Below are positions 11,157-21,595 of a stretch of 64,000 nucleotides of DNA, piece after piece. Source of the stretch: Variovorax paradoxus (GTDB lineage: Bacteria; Pseudomonadota; Gammaproteobacteria; Burkholderiales; Burkholderiaceae_C); NCBI RefSeq assembly GCF_030815975.1, contig NZ_JAUSXL010000002.1, positions 5,010,501 through 5,074,500 of the forward strand, in the 5' to 3' direction. The notes under the pieces are model-generated. The model ran no database searches. It had not been told where the DNA came from and saw only the letters and a program-made list of their open reading frames with translations. Position 1 is the stretch's first letter. Every line of letters starts with the position of its first letter. The position numbers and the translations under genes are program-made.

Positions 11157-12041
11157 TCAGAGTTTGTTGCGCGTGAGGACCCGCGCCAGGATGTTGAGGG
11201 CGAGCACGGCGACGGTGATCAGGAACACGCCGGCCCAGGCCAGCTGTTGCCAGTTTTCGTACGGGCTCATCGCGAACTTGAAGATGGTCACCGGCAGGCT
11301 GGCCATGGGCTGGCTCACGTCGGCGGTCCAGAACTGGTTGTTCAGCGCGGTGAAGAGCAGCGGCGCGGTTTCGCCCGCGATGCGCGCCACCGCCAGCAGC
11401 ACGCCCGTGACCACACCGGCGCGTGCCGCACGCAGCGTGATGCTCAGGATGACCTTCCACTTCGGTGCGCCCAATGCATAGGCTGCTTCACGCAAACCGG
11501 GAGGCACCAGCTGCAGCATGTTCTCGGTGGTGCGGATCACCACCGGAATCACGATCAGCGCGAGCGACAGCGCACCGGCCAGGCCCGAGAAGGTCTTGAA
11601 GTACGCCACCACCACGGCATAGACGAACAAGCCGATCACGATCGACGGCGCCGACAGCAGGATGTCGTTGACGAAGCGAGTCACCGACGACAGCCAGCCC
11701 TTGGGGTTGTACTCGGCCAGGTAGATGCCGGCCATGATGCCGATCGGCGTGCCCACGAAGGTGGCCAGCGCCACCATCACGAACGAGCCGAAGATCGCGT
11801 TGGCGATGCCGCCCGCTTCGTTGGGCGGCGGCGTCATTTCGGTGAAGGTGGCGAGCGCCAGGCCGCCAAGGCCCAGGCGCAGCGTCTCCCACAGGATCCA
11901 GACGAGCCAGAACACGCCGAACACCATCGCCGCGAGCGACAGCGTGAGCGCGATCTTGTTGACGCGATTGCGCGCGGCAAACTTGGCCTGGCGCGTTTCG
12001 GCGAGCGCCTTGGCGTTCAGGAGACTTTGGGCAGTGCTCAC
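11157..12041 (-). CDS. pstA: phosphate ABC transporter permease PstA
   Basis: A 294-residue inner membrane permease with six predicted spans. It carries the binding-protein-dependent transport loop ([15 protein letters not shown], near residue 205) that contacts PstB. The GTG start at 12041 overlaps the pstC stop by four bases (GTGA), a translational-coupling arrangement. Confidence 0.95.
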   Translation of the reverse strand: MSTAQSLLNAKALAETRQAKFAARNRVNKIALTLSLAAMVFGVFWLVWILWETLRLGLGGLALATFTEMTPPPNEAGGIANAIFGSFVMVALATFVGTPIGIMAGIYLAEYNPKGWLSSVTRFVNDILLSAPSIVIGLFVYAVVVAYFKTFSGLAGALSLALIVIPVVIRTTENMLQLVPPGLREAAYALGAPKWKVILSITLRAARAGVVTGVLLAVARIAGETAPLLFTALNNQFWTADVSQPMASLPVTIFKFAMSPYENWQQLAWAGVFLITVAVLALNILARVLTRNKL

Positions 12042-13117
12042 GATTTCGTCCCTTCGCTCTTCTTCATCTGGGCCAGCAGCACCTTCGAGAGCGTCAGCAC
12101 GACGAAGGTGATGAAGAACAGCACCAGCCCCAGGTACATCAGCGCAGCCTGGTGCAGGCCCGCGCCGGCTTCTGCGAATTCGTTGGCAAGTGCCGAAGTG
12201 ATGCTGTTGGCCGCCTCGAACACGGAAAGCGAGTTGAGCTGGTTCATGTTGCCGATCACGAAAGTGACCGCCATCGTCTCGCCCAGCGCCCGGCCGAGGC
12301 CGAGCATGATGCCGCCGACCACGCCGGCCTTGGTATAGGGCAGCACGACCTTCGAGACCACTTCCCAGGTCGTGGAGCCGAGGCCGTAGGCCGACTCCTT
12401 GAGCAGCGGCGGCGTCACTTCGAACACGTCGCGCATCACCGAGGCGATGAACGGAATGATCATGATCGCGAGGATGATGCCGGCCGAGAGAATGCCGATG
12501 CCCACGGGCGGGCCGGACACCAGCGCGCCAAGGTACGGCACGCCGGCGAGCAGCTTCTGCAGCGGCTGCTGCACCCAGGTGGAAAGAATCGGGCCGAACA
12601 CCAGCAGGCCCCACATGCCGTACACGATCGACGGCACGGCGGCGAGCAGTTCGATGGCCGTGCCCAGCGGGCGCTTGAGCCAGTTGGGGGAGAGTTCGGT
12701 CAGGAACAGCGCAATGCCGAAGCTCACCGGCACCGCGATCACCAGCGCGATGATCGAGGTGGCCAGCGTGCCGTAGATCATGACCAGGCCGCCGTACTCG
12801 TTCTGCACCGGATCCCAGACGCTGCTGGTCAGAAAGCCGAGGCCGTACTTCGAGATGGCGGGCCATGCGCCGGCAATCAGCGACACCAGGATGCCGATCA
12901 GCATCGCGAGCGTCAGCAGCGCGGCGCCCTTGGCGGCCCAGCCGAACAGCCGGTCGGCCATGGGGCCCGAACGCGGTGCCTTGGCGGGCGGCGGTGCGGC
13001 GGCGCGGCCGCGTTCGGACGCGAGGTCGAGCGTGGATGCGGAAGCAGGATAAGTGGATGACACGGGTCGCTCCGGCAATGACGAAAGCGGCGCATCCTCG
13101 AGCGAAGTGCTGCTCAT
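12038..13117 (-). CDS. pstC: phosphate ABC transporter permease PstC
   Basis: A 359-residue permease, the partner of PstA. A polar, proline- and alanine-rich N-terminal extension of about 50 residues precedes the first span, which makes it a little longer than E. coli PstC (319). The coupling loop [15 protein letters not shown] lies near residue 245. It starts 30 nt after pstS and its stop overlaps the pstA start. Confidence 0.95.
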   Translation of the reverse strand: MSSTSLEDAPLSSLPERPVSSTYPASASTLDLASERGRAAAPPPAKAPRSGPMADRLFGWAAKGAALLTLAMLIGILVSLIAGAWPAISKYGLGFLTSSVWDPVQNEYGGLVMIYGTLATSIIALVIAVPVSFGIALFLTELSPNWLKRPLGTAIELLAAVPSIVYGMWGLLVFGPILSTWVQQPLQKLLAGVPYLGALVSGPPVGIGILSAGIILAIMIIPFIASVMRDVFEVTPPLLKESAYGLGSTTWEVVSKVVLPYTKAGVVGGIMLGLGRALGETMAVTFVIGNMNQLNSLSVFEAANSITSALANEFAEAGAGLHQAALMYLGLVLFFITFVVLTLSKVLLAQMKKSEGTKS

Positions 13118-13147
13118 GGGCGCCGTCCTGGGCTTGATGGGGGTGGC

Positions 13148-14185
13148 TTACTTGAACGCGACCGGCTTGCCCGATGCGTCCTTCACTTCACCCCATGCCT
13201 TGGCGATGGTGGCCTTCACGCCATCGGGCATCGGCACGTAGTCGAGATCGTCGGCGGTCTTGTCGCCACCCTTGTAGGCCCAGTCGAAGAACTTGAGCAC
13301 GGTGGTCGCGTTGGCGGGCTTGTCCTGCACCTTGTGCAACAGGATGAAAGTGGCGCCGGTGATGGGCCATGCGTCCTTGCCGGCCTGGTTGGTCAGCACC
13401 TGGTAGAAGCTCTTGTTCCAGTCGGCGCCGGCGGCGGCGGCCTTGAAGGCCGTGTCCTCGGGCGAGACGAAGTTGCCGGCCGCGTTCTGCAGCTGGGCGT
13501 AGGTCATCTTGTTCTGCTTGACGTAGGCGTATTCCACATAGCCGATCGAATTGGGCAGGCGGTTCACGAACGCGGCCACGCCTTCGTTGCCCTTGCCGCC
13601 CGCGCCGGTCGGCCAGTTCACGGCCGTGCCCTCGCCCACCTTGGTCTTCCACTCGGCGTTGACCTTGCTCAGGTAGTTGGTGAACAGGAAGCTGGTGCCC
13701 GAGCCGTCGGCGCGGCGGACCGGCGCAATGGCGGCGTCCGGCAGCGCCAGCGAGCCGTTCAGCGCCTTGATGGCGGGGTCGTTCCACTTGGTGATCTTGC
13801 CCAGGTAGATGTCGCCCAGCACCTGGCCGTTGAGCTTCAGCTCGCCCGGCTTGATGCCGGGAATGTTCACCACCGGAATCACGCCGCCGATGACGGTGGG
13901 GAACTGCATCAGGCCCTTGGCCTGGAGTTCGTCGTCCTTCAGGGGTGCGTCGGAAGCACCGAAATCGACCGTCTTGGCTTCGATCTGCTTCAGGCCGGCG
14001 CCCGAGCCGACCGACTGGTAGTTGATCTTGACGCCGGTGGCCTTGTTGAAATCGGAGGCCCACTTGGCGTACAGCGGCGCCGGGAAGCTGGCGCCAGCGC
14101 CGGTCACGTCTTGCGCAAAAGCGGGCACCTGGGCGAAGACCGCGGCCACGAGGCCGGCGGCTGCAAACTTGAAAGTCGTTTTCAT
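13148..14185 (-). CDS. pstS: periplasmic phosphate-binding protein PstS
   Basis: A 345-residue periplasmic receptor of the Pst importer. A clear Sec signal peptide ends at VPAFAQ (about residue 24). Mature motifs include [32 protein letters not shown] and the phosphate-contact segment [10 protein letters not shown]. It is the first gene of the pst-pho operon. The good ribosome site GGAAGCCTCC lies just upstream. Its promoter region holds a PhoB direct-repeat site at 14250-14267, so strong induction on phosphate starvation is expected. Confidence 0.97.
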   Translation of the reverse strand: MKTTFKFAAAGLVAAVFAQVPAFAQDVTGAGASFPAPLYAKWASDFNKATGVKINYQSVGSGAGLKQIEAKTVDFGASDAPLKDDELQAKGLMQFPTVIGGVIPVVNIPGIKPGELKLNGQVLGDIYLGKITKWNDPAIKALNGSLALPDAAIAPVRRADGSGTSFLFTNYLSKVNAEWKTKVGEGTAVNWPTGAGGKGNEGVAAFVNRLPNSIGYVEYAYVKQNKMTYAQLQNAAGNFVSPEDTAFKAAAAGADWNKSFYQVLTNQAGKDAWPITGATFILLHKVQDKPANATTVLKFFDWAYKGGDKTADDLDYVPMPDGVKATIAKAWGEVKDASGKPVAFK

Positions 14186-14249
14186 GGAGGCTTCCTTGAG
14201 AAGTAAGAAGTAGTCCCTTTCGGGCTTGGAACGGACTCTAGAAAGCTTG

Positions 14250-14267
14250 TGTGACATCGGTGTGACA
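14250..14267 (-). promoter_or_regulatory. Pho box upstream of pstS
   Basis: Read on the minus strand, two TGTCACA heptamers are separated by four bases (11-bp period), the standard PhoB direct-repeat layout. The site ends about 65 nt upstream of the pstS start. The match to the enterobacterial CTGTCA repeat is strong; PhoB binding is inferred. Confidence 0.8.
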
Positions 14268-14306
14268 CCCCGCTGTCGAGGGAAAATGCCGCTCTTTCCC
14301 TGCGGC

Positions 14307-14327
14307 TTGTGTGACGCTGTCACACAA
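14307..14327. promoter_or_regulatory. perfect 9-bp palindrome in the pstS-ppx divergent promoter
   Basis: TTGTGTGAC and GTCACACAA flank a 3-nt spacer. The arms contain Pho-box-like GTCACA half sites but in inverted order, so this is either a further PhoB contact or the operator of another regulator acting on ppx (start 14438) or pstS. Confidence 0.5.
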
Positions 14328-14437
14328 CCGTCATTCGCCGCGCCTAGCCTTGCGAGCCTCGCCACCGGCGATTCGGGAGGCCGCGCGCCCGCCACGGCGC
14401 TACGATCGAAGCCACCCGCCTTCTTCACGACAACTAC

Positions 14438-15958
14438 ATGCAAAACGGCACCCGCCTCGCCGCCGTCGATCTCGGCTCGAACAGCTTCAGGCTCGAAATC
14501 GGACAGGTCGACCACGGCCAGATCCACCGCACCGAGTACCTGAAGGAAACGGTGCGCCAGGGCAACGGCCTCGATAGCGCCCGCAATCTCACGGCCGAGG
14601 CCATGCAGCGGGGTTGGGACGCGCTCGCGCGTTTCGGCGAACGGCTGGCCGGCTTCAAGCGCTCGCAGGTGCGCGCCGTCGCCACCCAGACGCTGCGCGA
14701 GGCACGCAACCGCGAAGAATTCCTGCTGCGCGCGCGCACCATCCTGGGTTTCGGCATCGACGTGATCCCGGGCCGGGAAGAAGCGCGCCTCATCTACCAA
14801 GGCGTGGCGCACATGCTGCCGCACACCGATGCCTCGGACCGCGAACGCCGGCTGGTCGTGGACATCGGCGGGCGCTCCACCGAAATGATCATCGGCCGCG
14901 CGCTCGACGCCGAGCTGATGGAGTCGTACCGCGTGGGCAGCGTCGCCTGGTCGATGAAGCACTTCGGGGAAGGCCTCTTTACCCAAAGCGCGTTCCGCGC
15001 CGCCGAGGTGGCCGCCAAGGCGGTGCTCGACGACGCGCTGTCGAGCTATACCCGCGACCAGTGGGACGTGGCCTATGGCGCCTCCGGCACCATCGGCGCC
15101 GTCGGCGACGTGCTGGCCGCGGCGGGCGGCGAGCCCGGGCTCATCACCCGCGACGGCCTCGACTGGCTGGTCGACCGCCTCCTGAAGGCCGGCAGCACCG
15201 ACAAGCTGCGCATGGACGGCATGCGCGACGACCGCAAGCCCGTCATCGGCGGCGGCGTGAGCGTGCTGCGCGCGGTGTTCGACCTGCTCGGCATCGACGA
15301 AATGAAAGTGGCCCAGGGCGCGCTGCGCCACGGCGTGCTCTATGAGCTGCTGGAGCGCGACGAGAGCGTGGCCGACATGCGCACGGCCACCGTGGCGCGG
15401 CTGGCGAGCCGGTTCTCGGTCGATACCGCCCAGGCAAGACGGGTCGGCGAAACAGCGGCGGCCCTGTTCGTGCAGCTCACCCCCGCGGCGCGCGGCGGCA
15501 GCCCGGGCAGCCGCGCCGGCCGTGCGCTGCGCAAGCTCGGCTGGGCGGCGCAGCTGCACGAGATCGGCACGCTGGTCTCGCACAGCGACTATCACAAGCA
15601 CGGCGCCTACATCCTCGACAACACCGACGCCCCCGGCTTCGCGGTCAACGAGCTGCATGCGCTCGGCCAGCTGGTGCTGGGCCAGCGCGGGAAGCTGCGC
15701 AAGCTCGACGCCGCACTGGAGGACGAGACCTTCGTGATGCAGCTGCTCTCACTGCGCCTGGCGGTGATCCTGTGCCATGCGCGCCGGGATCCCGATCCGC
15801 GGGCGCTGCATCTTGCGGCACTGGGCGCCAGGGCCTTCACGATCGCCTGCGCGCCCGACTGGACCGAGGCCTATCCGCAGTCCGCGCACCTGCTGCGCGA
15901 GGAAGTGCTGGCGTGGCAGAAGACCAGCAGCTGGCGCGTGGAGCTCAGCGGGGCCTGA
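14438..15958 (+). CDS. ppx: exopolyphosphatase Ppx/GppA family
   Basis: A 506-residue enzyme that releases phosphate from the ends of polyphosphate chains (or hydrolyses pppGpp in the GppA branch). The actin/ASKHA-fold phosphate motif [14 protein letters not shown] lies at residues 8-21. [12 protein letters not shown] near residue 140 is the second phosphate loop, and the C-terminal half (from about 310) carries an HD-like helical region. Length is close to E. coli Ppx (513). It is divergent from pstS with a shared 250-nt promoter region containing a Pho box and a palindrome. Confidence 0.93.
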   Translation: MQNGTRLAAVDLGSNSFRLEIGQVDHGQIHRTEYLKETVRQGNGLDSARNLTAEAMQRGWDALARFGERLAGFKRSQVRAVATQTLREARNREEFLLRARTILGFGIDVIPGREEARLIYQGVAHMLPHTDASDRERRLVVDIGGRSTEMIIGRALDAELMESYRVGSVAWSMKHFGEGLFTQSAFRAAEVAAKAVLDDALSSYTRDQWDVAYGASGTIGAVGDVLAAAGGEPGLITRDGLDWLVDRLLKAGSTDKLRMDGMRDDRKPVIGGGVSVLRAVFDLLGIDEMKVAQGALRHGVLYELLERDESVADMRTATVARLASRFSVDTAQARRVGETAAALFVQLTPAARGGSPGSRAGRALRKLGWAAQLHEIGTLVSHSDYHKHGAYILDNTDAPGFAVNELHALGQLVLGQRGKLRKLDAALEDETFVMQLLSLRLAVILCHARRDPDPRALHLAALGARAFTIACAPDWTEAYPQSAHLLREEVLAWQKTSSWRVELSGA

Positions 15959-15964
15959 ACCGCC

Positions 15965-16815
15965 TCACCTTGCGTCGAGGCCAGCGGTGCGGGTGGTTTC
16001 CGCCGGCACGGCGCGCGGCTGGTCGCCCCCGAACATGCCGGCGTAGGCAGGCTGCACGATCCGGTCCAGCCCCTGCTTCAGTCCCTCGTGGGCCACCGCA
16101 GTGTCCTTGAGCAGGCCCTCGTAGCTGAAATAGGTGGGCTCGATCACGTCGGCGGTATGGGCCGTCTGGTGCACGACGGACTGCCGCTCGTCCCTGAGCA
16201 GCTGCTCCACCGAGATGAAGGGCTTGAAGCTCGAGGTCGCATCGGCCGCGCCGTAGGCCGTGGTGATCCGCAGGATCAAGGTGCTGTAGCCGGGCATGGG
16301 CTGGAGCTCCGGCACCTTCATCTCGGCGGCCTGTCCGGTGGCGCGCATGAAGGGCGTCAGCTTCACTTCGCGGCCGCTCTCGCGCAGGCGCGCCGCCAGC
16401 TGCTGCGCGAACTGCCTGTTGAGCGTCATGGCCGCGCCGCTGTCCTTGACCGCCGCCGTGAACTCCTTGCTGCGCTGGTCGGTCCGGGCGGCCATCGTCA
16501 TGCGGCTGTTGGTGTCGATGCTCAGGGCCAGCAGCGCGCCGATGGGCCCCAGAAGCAGCCCGGCAAAGCCCGTGAGCCCCGAACCGCCGCCATCGGTGAC
16601 GATCAGCTGGTCTTCCTCGTTGTAGACGAGCTCGACCTTCGCGGCCGACCGGGTGGCATCCTGGCGCGCCTGCAGCTTGGGCCTGGCCGCGTCGGCCGCA
16701 CACCCCACCAGCAGGGCGGTGGCGACAAGCAGGAAGCCAGCTTCTGCAACGACATGCCCGCGTCCAGGCGCAGCAGATCCATGAAGCTTCTTGGGAGCGG
16801 GTTGAGCAGTTTCAT
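15965..16815 (-). CDS. putative lipoprotein, paralogue of the next gene, with an apparent frameshift in the signal peptide
   Basis: The mature part (about 245 residues) is clearly paralogous to the protein at 16994-17776: both share VYNEEDQL/VYNEQDQL, RSKEFTAAVK, LNRQFA and a C-terminal VQPAYAGMFG. The lipobox VGC follows a hydrophobic run, but that frame has no start codon close by. An ATG at 16815 with GGGGAA upstream opens a different frame (MKLLNPLP...) that meets the lipoprotein frame near 16740, so one base seems to be missing. It is either a pseudogene or a sequencing error. Function unknown; it is the downstream member of a tandem pair. Confidence 0.55.
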
Positions 16816-16993
16816 GCGTGTTCCCCAGTGATGTGGCCGAGGTGGCCGAGGTGGAGTCACTGTAGGAATCACGCTGCCCGCGCACATGAGCGGTGCGCAC
16901 TTTTTGCCGGGAGACAAGCGCCCCGCCACCCCCGCCCGCGGCCACGACAAAGCGCCTGCCGCACGCGCGGGACGCGCAGCTATCCGCGCTGCG

Positions 16994-17776
16994 TCACTTC
17001 GGTTCGAGTCCGGCGGTCCGCGTGCTTTCCGGGCCGGCGAGGCGCGGCCGCTCGTCTTCCCCGAACATGCCGGCATAGGCGGGCTGGACGATCCCGGCCA
17101 GCCCTTGCCGCAGCCCTTCCTGGGCCTTGGCCGTGTCCTGCAGCAGACCGTCGTACGCCAAGTAGGCCGGCTCCTCCAGGTCTGAGGTATGGGTGGTCTG
17201 GTGAAGAACGGCCTGCTGCTCGTCCTGGAGCGACTGCTCGATCGCCACGAAGGGCTTGAAGCTCGATGTCATGTCGGGCGCCCCGTAGGTCGTGGTGACG
17301 CGCACGAGCAGTGTGCTGTAGCCCGGAGTGGGCTCGAATCCAGGCGCCTGCATGCGGGCGAGCTCGCCGTCCACGCGCGCGGCGGGTGTCAGCTTCACTT
17401 CGCGTCCGCCGGCCCGCAGCCGCGCCGCCAGCTGCTCGGCAAACTGCCGATTGAGCGGCATCGCTCCGCTGTTTTTCACGGCCGCCGTGAACTCCTTGCT
17501 GCGCCGCTCGATGCGGCTGGCCATCGTCACCCGGGTGCCGACCTCGACGCCAAGGGCCACCAACGTGCCGACCGGCCCGAAAACCCCGGCCCAGCCCATG
17601 ATCGCGGAGCCGCCGCCATCCATCACGGACAGCTGGTCCTGCTCGTTGTAGACGAGTTCGATCCTGGTGATCGAGCGAGTGGCGTCGTGGCCGACCTCCG
17701 GCGCAGGCTCGGGCGTGCTCGTGGCGCAGCCGGCCAGGAGAGCTGCAGAAAACAGCAGCGAAACAAGCGTCTTCAT
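16994..17776 (-). CDS. putative outer-membrane-type lipoprotein of unknown function
   Basis: A 260-residue protein with a lipoprotein signal: MKTLVSLLFSAALLAGC, where Cys17 would be lipidated. The mature part has a glycine-rich hydrophobic segment (about 55-85) resembling a glycine-zipper, then a soluble domain with repeated polar-hydrophobic strands. I do not recognise a named family. A second, related copy lies directly downstream on the same strand, so this is a tandem duplication. The start is set by the perfect signal sequence. Confidence 0.8.
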   Translation of the reverse strand: MKTLVSLLFSAALLAGCATSTPEPAPEVGHDATRSITRIELVYNEQDQLSVMDGGGSAIMGWAGVFGPVGTLVALGVEVGTRVTMASRIERRSKEFTAAVKNSGAMPLNRQFAEQLAARLRAGGREVKLTPAARVDGELARMQAPGFEPTPGYSTLLVRVTTTYGAPDMTSSFKPFVAIEQSLQDEQQAVLHQTTHTSDLEEPAYLAYDGLLQDTAKAQEGLRQGLAGIVQPAYAGMFGEDERPRLAGPESTRTAGLEPK

Positions 17777-17920
17777 GGGTCACGGTTGTAAGTTGCAGAT
17801 GCAATTTGTGTCTAAATGCATCTGACACAGCCATTGTGCCTACCTAGCACTGCCGCGGCCCACCGAATTTCGTCAATTAGTTTGCAGATTCGGGCAAATT
17901 TTCAGCCCGCGGATCGCCCC

Positions 17921-18382
17921 TCAGAGAAGCTCGGGCGACTGCACCGTCACCACCACGGTCTGCACGTCGCCATCGCGTTCGCGCGTGCGGATCCACCAGA
18001 GCGAACCCTTGCGCACCGGACAGCTGTCCTGCTTCAACCCGAGAAGAAGCGAAATCGCCTGCCCCACCGAAGGCTGGTGTCCGACCATCAGCACCACCGA
18101 CTTGCCATTGGGCCAGCCGGCGGCGGCCAGCATCGCCTCGGGTGTGGTGTCGGGTGCGAGTTCGGCGCGCAGCTTGTACTTGCGGCCGAGCGCGAGCGCG
18201 GTTTGCTCGCAGCGCCGCGCGGGGCTGCAGATGATGCGCGTGCCGTCGGGCAGTTGCCGGTCGAGCCAGCTTGCCATGCGCTTGGCCTGCTTCTCGCCGC
18301 GCGCGGTCAGGGAACGCTGCAGGTCGTCGCAGCCCTCGGTCCAGTCCTCGGCTTCGGCATGGCGCCAGAAGATCAAGTCCAT
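17921..18382 (-). CDS. sixA: phosphohistidine phosphatase SixA family
   Basis: A 153-residue histidine phosphatase. The RHG-type motif FWRHAEAED at residues 5-13 supplies the catalytic histidine, and VGHQPSV near residue 108 the second. Length is typical of SixA (about 160), which removes phosphate from histidines of phosphorelay proteins. It lies 19 nt downstream of ppk on the same strand, so the two are likely co-transcribed and under the Pho box upstream of ppk. Confidence 0.88.
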   Translation of the reverse strand: MDLIFWRHAEAEDWTEGCDDLQRSLTARGEKQAKRMASWLDRQLPDGTRIICSPARRCEQTALALGRKYKLRAELAPDTTPEAMLAAAGWPNGKSVVLMVGHQPSVGQAISLLLGLKQDSCPVRKGSLWWIRTRERDGDVQTVVVTVQSPELL

Positions 18383-18401
18383 GGTTATCGTCTTTCGATC
18401 G

Positions 18402-20549
18402 TCAGTTGCTGGACGCATCGGGTGCATCGAGGTGATGGCCTCGCGATGCATACCGGTTCATGAGTGCGGCCTGCGCGCCGTGCGCCTCGATGGCGCGCGA
18501 TGCGCCGGCCTCGCCGGAGTGGGTGTCGTGGTCGACGCGCGTGTAGATGCCGTCGCCTCCCAGGTCCCAGGCGTCGCGGCCGTCGTGCAGATAGGCGACC
18601 AGGCATTCGTCGATCAGGCGCTGGCGCAGGCTGGGGTCGGTCACCGGCCACGCCAGCTCGATGCGCCGCATCATGTTGCGGTTCATCCAGTCGGCGCTCG
18701 ACAGGTAGAGCGATTCTTCTTCTCCGTTGCGAAAGTAGAAGACACGCGAGTGCTCGAGAAAACGCCCGATCACCGAACGCACGCGGATGTTGTCCGTCAG
18801 GCCCGGCACCTGCGCGGGCAGCGTGCACGCGCCGCGCACGATGAGGTCGATCTTCACGCCGTTCTGGCCCGCGCGCATCAGCGCGGCCACCAGTTGTTCG
18901 TCGGTCAGCGCATTCATCTTGGCGACGATGCGCGTGGGCTCGCCGGTGGCGGCGGTCAGGCCCAGCGCGTCGATCTGCAGGATGAGGTTCTTGTGCAGGT
19001 CGAACGGCGCGAGCCACATGCGGTTGAGCTTGGGCAGCCGGCTCTGGCTTGCCAGGTGCACGAACACGGCTTCCATGTCGGCCGTGAGCAGCGGGTCGGC
19101 CGTCAGGTGGCTGATGTCGGTGTAGAGCCTGGCCGTGCGCGGGTTGTAGTTGCCGGTGGAAAGATGGCCGTAGCGGCGCATCTGCTTGCCCTCGCGGCGC
19201 GTCACCAGCAGCATCTTGGCGTGCGTCTTCAGGCCCACCACGCCATACACCACCTGCGCGCCGATCGACTCGAGCATTTCGGCCCAGTTGATGTTCGCCT
19301 CTTCGTCGAAGCGGGCCTTGAGCTCCACCACCACCGTCACCTCCTTGCCGCGGCGCACAGCCTCGCGCAGCAGGTCCATCAGCTCCGAGTCGGTGCCGGT
19401 GCGGTAGATGGTCTGCTTGATGGCCAGCACCTGCGGGTCCAGCACGGCTTCGCGCAGGAACGCGAGCACGCCGTCGAAACTCTCGAAGGGCTGGTGGATC
19501 AGCACGTCGCCGCGCTGCAGCCGCTCGAAGAACGACTGCGCCGGCGACAGCGTGACAGGGTAGGAGGCCGAGTACGGTGGAAAGAGCAACTGCGGCTCCT
19601 CCAGCAGATCGATCAGCTGGGTCAGCCGGGCCAGGTTGACGGGGCCGTGCACGCGGTAGAGCGCCTGCGGCGGCAGGTTGAATTGCGCCAGCAGGAAGCT
19701 CGCGAGCGACTCCGCGCAACTGGCTGACACCTCGAGCCGCACCGCCTGCCCGTAGTGCCTGTGCTGCAGCCCCTGGCGCAATGCGGTGCGCAGGTTCTTG
19801 ACGTCTTCCTCGTCGACCGCCAGGTCGGAATGCCGCGTGACGCGGAACTGCGAGAAGTCGCCGACCTCGCGCCCCGGGAACATGCTCGACAAGTGCGCCC
19901 GCACCACGCTCGAAAGCGCCACGAACAGCGTCTTGCCGTCCGACACCTTGGCCGGCATGCGGATCACGCGCGGCAGCACGCGCGGCACCTTGACGATCTG
20001 GATCGGGTTCTCGCGGCCGAAGGCGTCCTTGCCGCCGAGCCGCACGATGAAGTTGAGCGACTTGTTGGCCACCTGCGGAAACGGGTGCGCCGGGTCCAGC
20101 CCGACCGGGATCAGCAGCGGGCGCACTTCGCGCTCGAAATACTCGCTGACCCATTTGCGCTGCGCCGGATTGCGTTCGCCGTGCGAAATGATGTGGATGC
20201 CGTGCTTTGCGAACGTTGGCATCAGCTCGTCGTTGTAGAGCGCGTACTGGCGTGCCACCAGCTTGTGGGCAGCCTCGGCCAGGTGCTCGAACGACTCGAT
20301 CGTGTAGGCGCCCTTCTGGTCGCCGGCGCTGCTGGCAATCAGGTGCGGCGCGGCACGGACTTCGAAGAATTCGTCGAGGTTCGATGAAACGATGCAAAGG
20401 TAGCGAAGGCGCTCGATCAGCGGCACTTCGGGCCTGCGGGCCCAGTCGAGCACACGCTCGTTGAAGGACAGGATGCTGTGGTCGCGGTCGAGCAGCGCGA
20501 GCGCCGATGCCGCGACCGCGGGCGTCCGGTCAGCGGGAGCAAGTTGCAT
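18402..20549 (-). CDS. ppk: polyphosphate kinase 1
   Basis: A 715-residue enzyme that builds polyphosphate from ATP. The N-terminal domain begins DRDHSILSFNERVLDWA with the family-typical NLDEFFEVR near residue 63. The catalytic phospho-histidine lies in YGHLSTGNYNPRTARLYTD near residue 460, and the C-terminal PLD-like domains follow. The length is near the family norm (about 690). The ATG at 20549 was chosen because it gives the usual N-terminus. A triple PhoB repeat lies 70-98 nt upstream. The sixA gene follows. Confidence 0.95.
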   Translation of the reverse strand: MQLAPADRTPAVAASALALLDRDHSILSFNERVLDWARRPEVPLIERLRYLCIVSSNLDEFFEVRAAPHLIASSAGDQKGAYTIESFEHLAEAAHKLVARQYALYNDELMPTFAKHGIHIISHGERNPAQRKWVSEYFEREVRPLLIPVGLDPAHPFPQVANKSLNFIVRLGGKDAFGRENPIQIVKVPRVLPRVIRMPAKVSDGKTLFVALSSVVRAHLSSMFPGREVGDFSQFRVTRHSDLAVDEEDVKNLRTALRQGLQHRHYGQAVRLEVSASCAESLASFLLAQFNLPPQALYRVHGPVNLARLTQLIDLLEEPQLLFPPYSASYPVTLSPAQSFFERLQRGDVLIHQPFESFDGVLAFLREAVLDPQVLAIKQTIYRTGTDSELMDLLREAVRRGKEVTVVVELKARFDEEANINWAEMLESIGAQVVYGVVGLKTHAKMLLVTRREGKQMRRYGHLSTGNYNPRTARLYTDISHLTADPLLTADMEAVFVHLASQSRLPKLNRMWLAPFDLHKNLILQIDALGLTAATGEPTRIVAKMNALTDEQLVAALMRAGQNGVKIDLIVRGACTLPAQVPGLTDNIRVRSVIGRFLEHSRVFYFRNGEEESLYLSSADWMNRNMMRRIELAWPVTDPSLRQRLIDECLVAYLHDGRDAWDLGGDGIYTRVDHDTHSGEAGASRAIEAHGAQAALMNRYASRGHHLDAPDASSN

Positions 20550-20618
20550 GGGCACTGATTCTGGGGCAAGCGGCACGGGAGCACATGTAGGCTGAAATAT
20601 GACAGTGTCATCCTCGTT

Positions 20619-20647
20619 TGTGACGCTTTCGTGACGGCCATGTGACG
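20619..20647 (-). promoter_or_regulatory. triple Pho-box repeat upstream of ppk
   Basis: On the minus strand three heptamers CGTCACA, CGTCACG and CGTCACA follow each other at an exact 11-bp period, giving two overlapping PhoB sites. They sit 70-98 nt before the ppk start, a normal activator distance. Confidence 0.8.
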
Positions 20648-20725
20648 CCTGCGGGCCGCCTTGTGGCAGCCCCGTGCCGGGCGATGAGGCGGATGCCCCG
20701 GCACCGGACCGGGCGGCCGCTGGTT

Positions 20726-21595
20726 TCATGCGCCCAGGAAGTGCTTGCGGTAGCGCGCCGGCAGGTCGTCGATGCGCATCAGCATCGGCAGGTCTGCCGT
20801 GTTGAAGTCCGGGTCCCAGGCCGGGGCGCCCAGCACCTTGGCACCCAGACGCAGGTAGCCCTTGATGAGCGCGGGCGGTTCGACGTCGAGCGCGCCGTCG
20901 AGCCGCTCGACCGGCAGCGGCAGGCGCGGCTGCACTTGGTACTGGATCGGCGCCATGTGGCTGGCCGACAGCTGCCGCCAGATGCTGGCCGCCGCATCGC
21001 CGCTGGTCACGCCGTTGTGCGACATCGGAATGCTCGCGCAGCCGATCATGGTGTCGAGCTTGTTGCGGTGCATGAAGCCCGCCAGCGCGCCCCACAGCGC
21101 AAGGATCACGCCGCCCTGCCGGTGGTCGGGATGCACGCAGCTGCGGCCCAGCTCGACCATGCGCTCGCGCAGGTCGCGCAGCCGGGTCAGGTCGAACTCG
21201 GTGTCGCTGTAGGTGCTGCCCACGCGCCGGGCCTGGGCCGGCGTGAGCACGCGGTAGGTGCCGATCACCTGCTGGGTCCGTTCCTCGCGCACCAGCAGGT
21301 GCTCGCAGAAGTCGTCGAACAGGTCGATGTCGTGGCCGGCCAGCGGCGTGCTCACGCGGGCGCCCATTTCGCCGACGAACACCTCGTGGCGCAGGCGCTG
21401 CGCCGCGCGCACGTCGTCCAAGTGGCGGGCCCAGCTCACGGTGATGCCTTGCCTGGTGGCATCGACGACCGGCGGCACGAGCGCTGCGGTGGCCGCCTCG
21501 GGCATTGGCGTGCGCGCGGCGGCAGGAGTGGGCCACAGGGCGGCGCGCAGTCCGATCTGCGACAGCGGAAACGTCGGGTTGGGCAGTTCTTTCAT
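20726..21595 (-). CDS. GNAT-family acyltransferase, OlsB/hemolysin-type
   Basis: A 289-residue protein. From about residue 55 it follows the pattern of the OlsB-like N-acyltransferases: ARHLDDVRAAQRLRHEVFVGEMGA, DLFDDFCEHLLV, then VELGRSCVHPDHRQGGVI, the acyl-binding core. Relatives acylate ornithine to form lyso-ornithine lipid, the phosphate-free membrane lipid made in phosphate starvation, which would fit the neighbouring Pho genes; the substrate here is not proven. It is upstream of ppk on the same strand but separated by a 176-nt gap with the Pho repeats. Confidence 0.75.
   Translation of the reverse strand: MKELPNPTFPLSQIGLRAALWPTPAAARTPMPEAATAALVPPVVDATRQGITVSWARHLDDVRAAQRLRHEVFVGEMGARVSTPLAGHDIDLFDDFCEHLLVREERTQQVIGTYRVLTPAQARRVGSTYSDTEFDLTRLRDLRERMVELGRSCVHPDHRQGGVILALWGALAGFMHRNKLDTMIGCASIPMSHNGVTSGDAAASIWRQLSASHMAPIQYQVQPRLPLPVERLDGALDVEPPALIKGYLRLGAKVLGAPAWDPDFNTADLPMLMRIDDLPARYRKHFLGA

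Noticed and set aside
13148..15658. An extended minus-strand frame that would make an 836-residue protein ending in PstS
   Set aside because: The extension is antisense to ppx and crosses the Pho box; the signal peptide at 14185 marks the true start of pstS.
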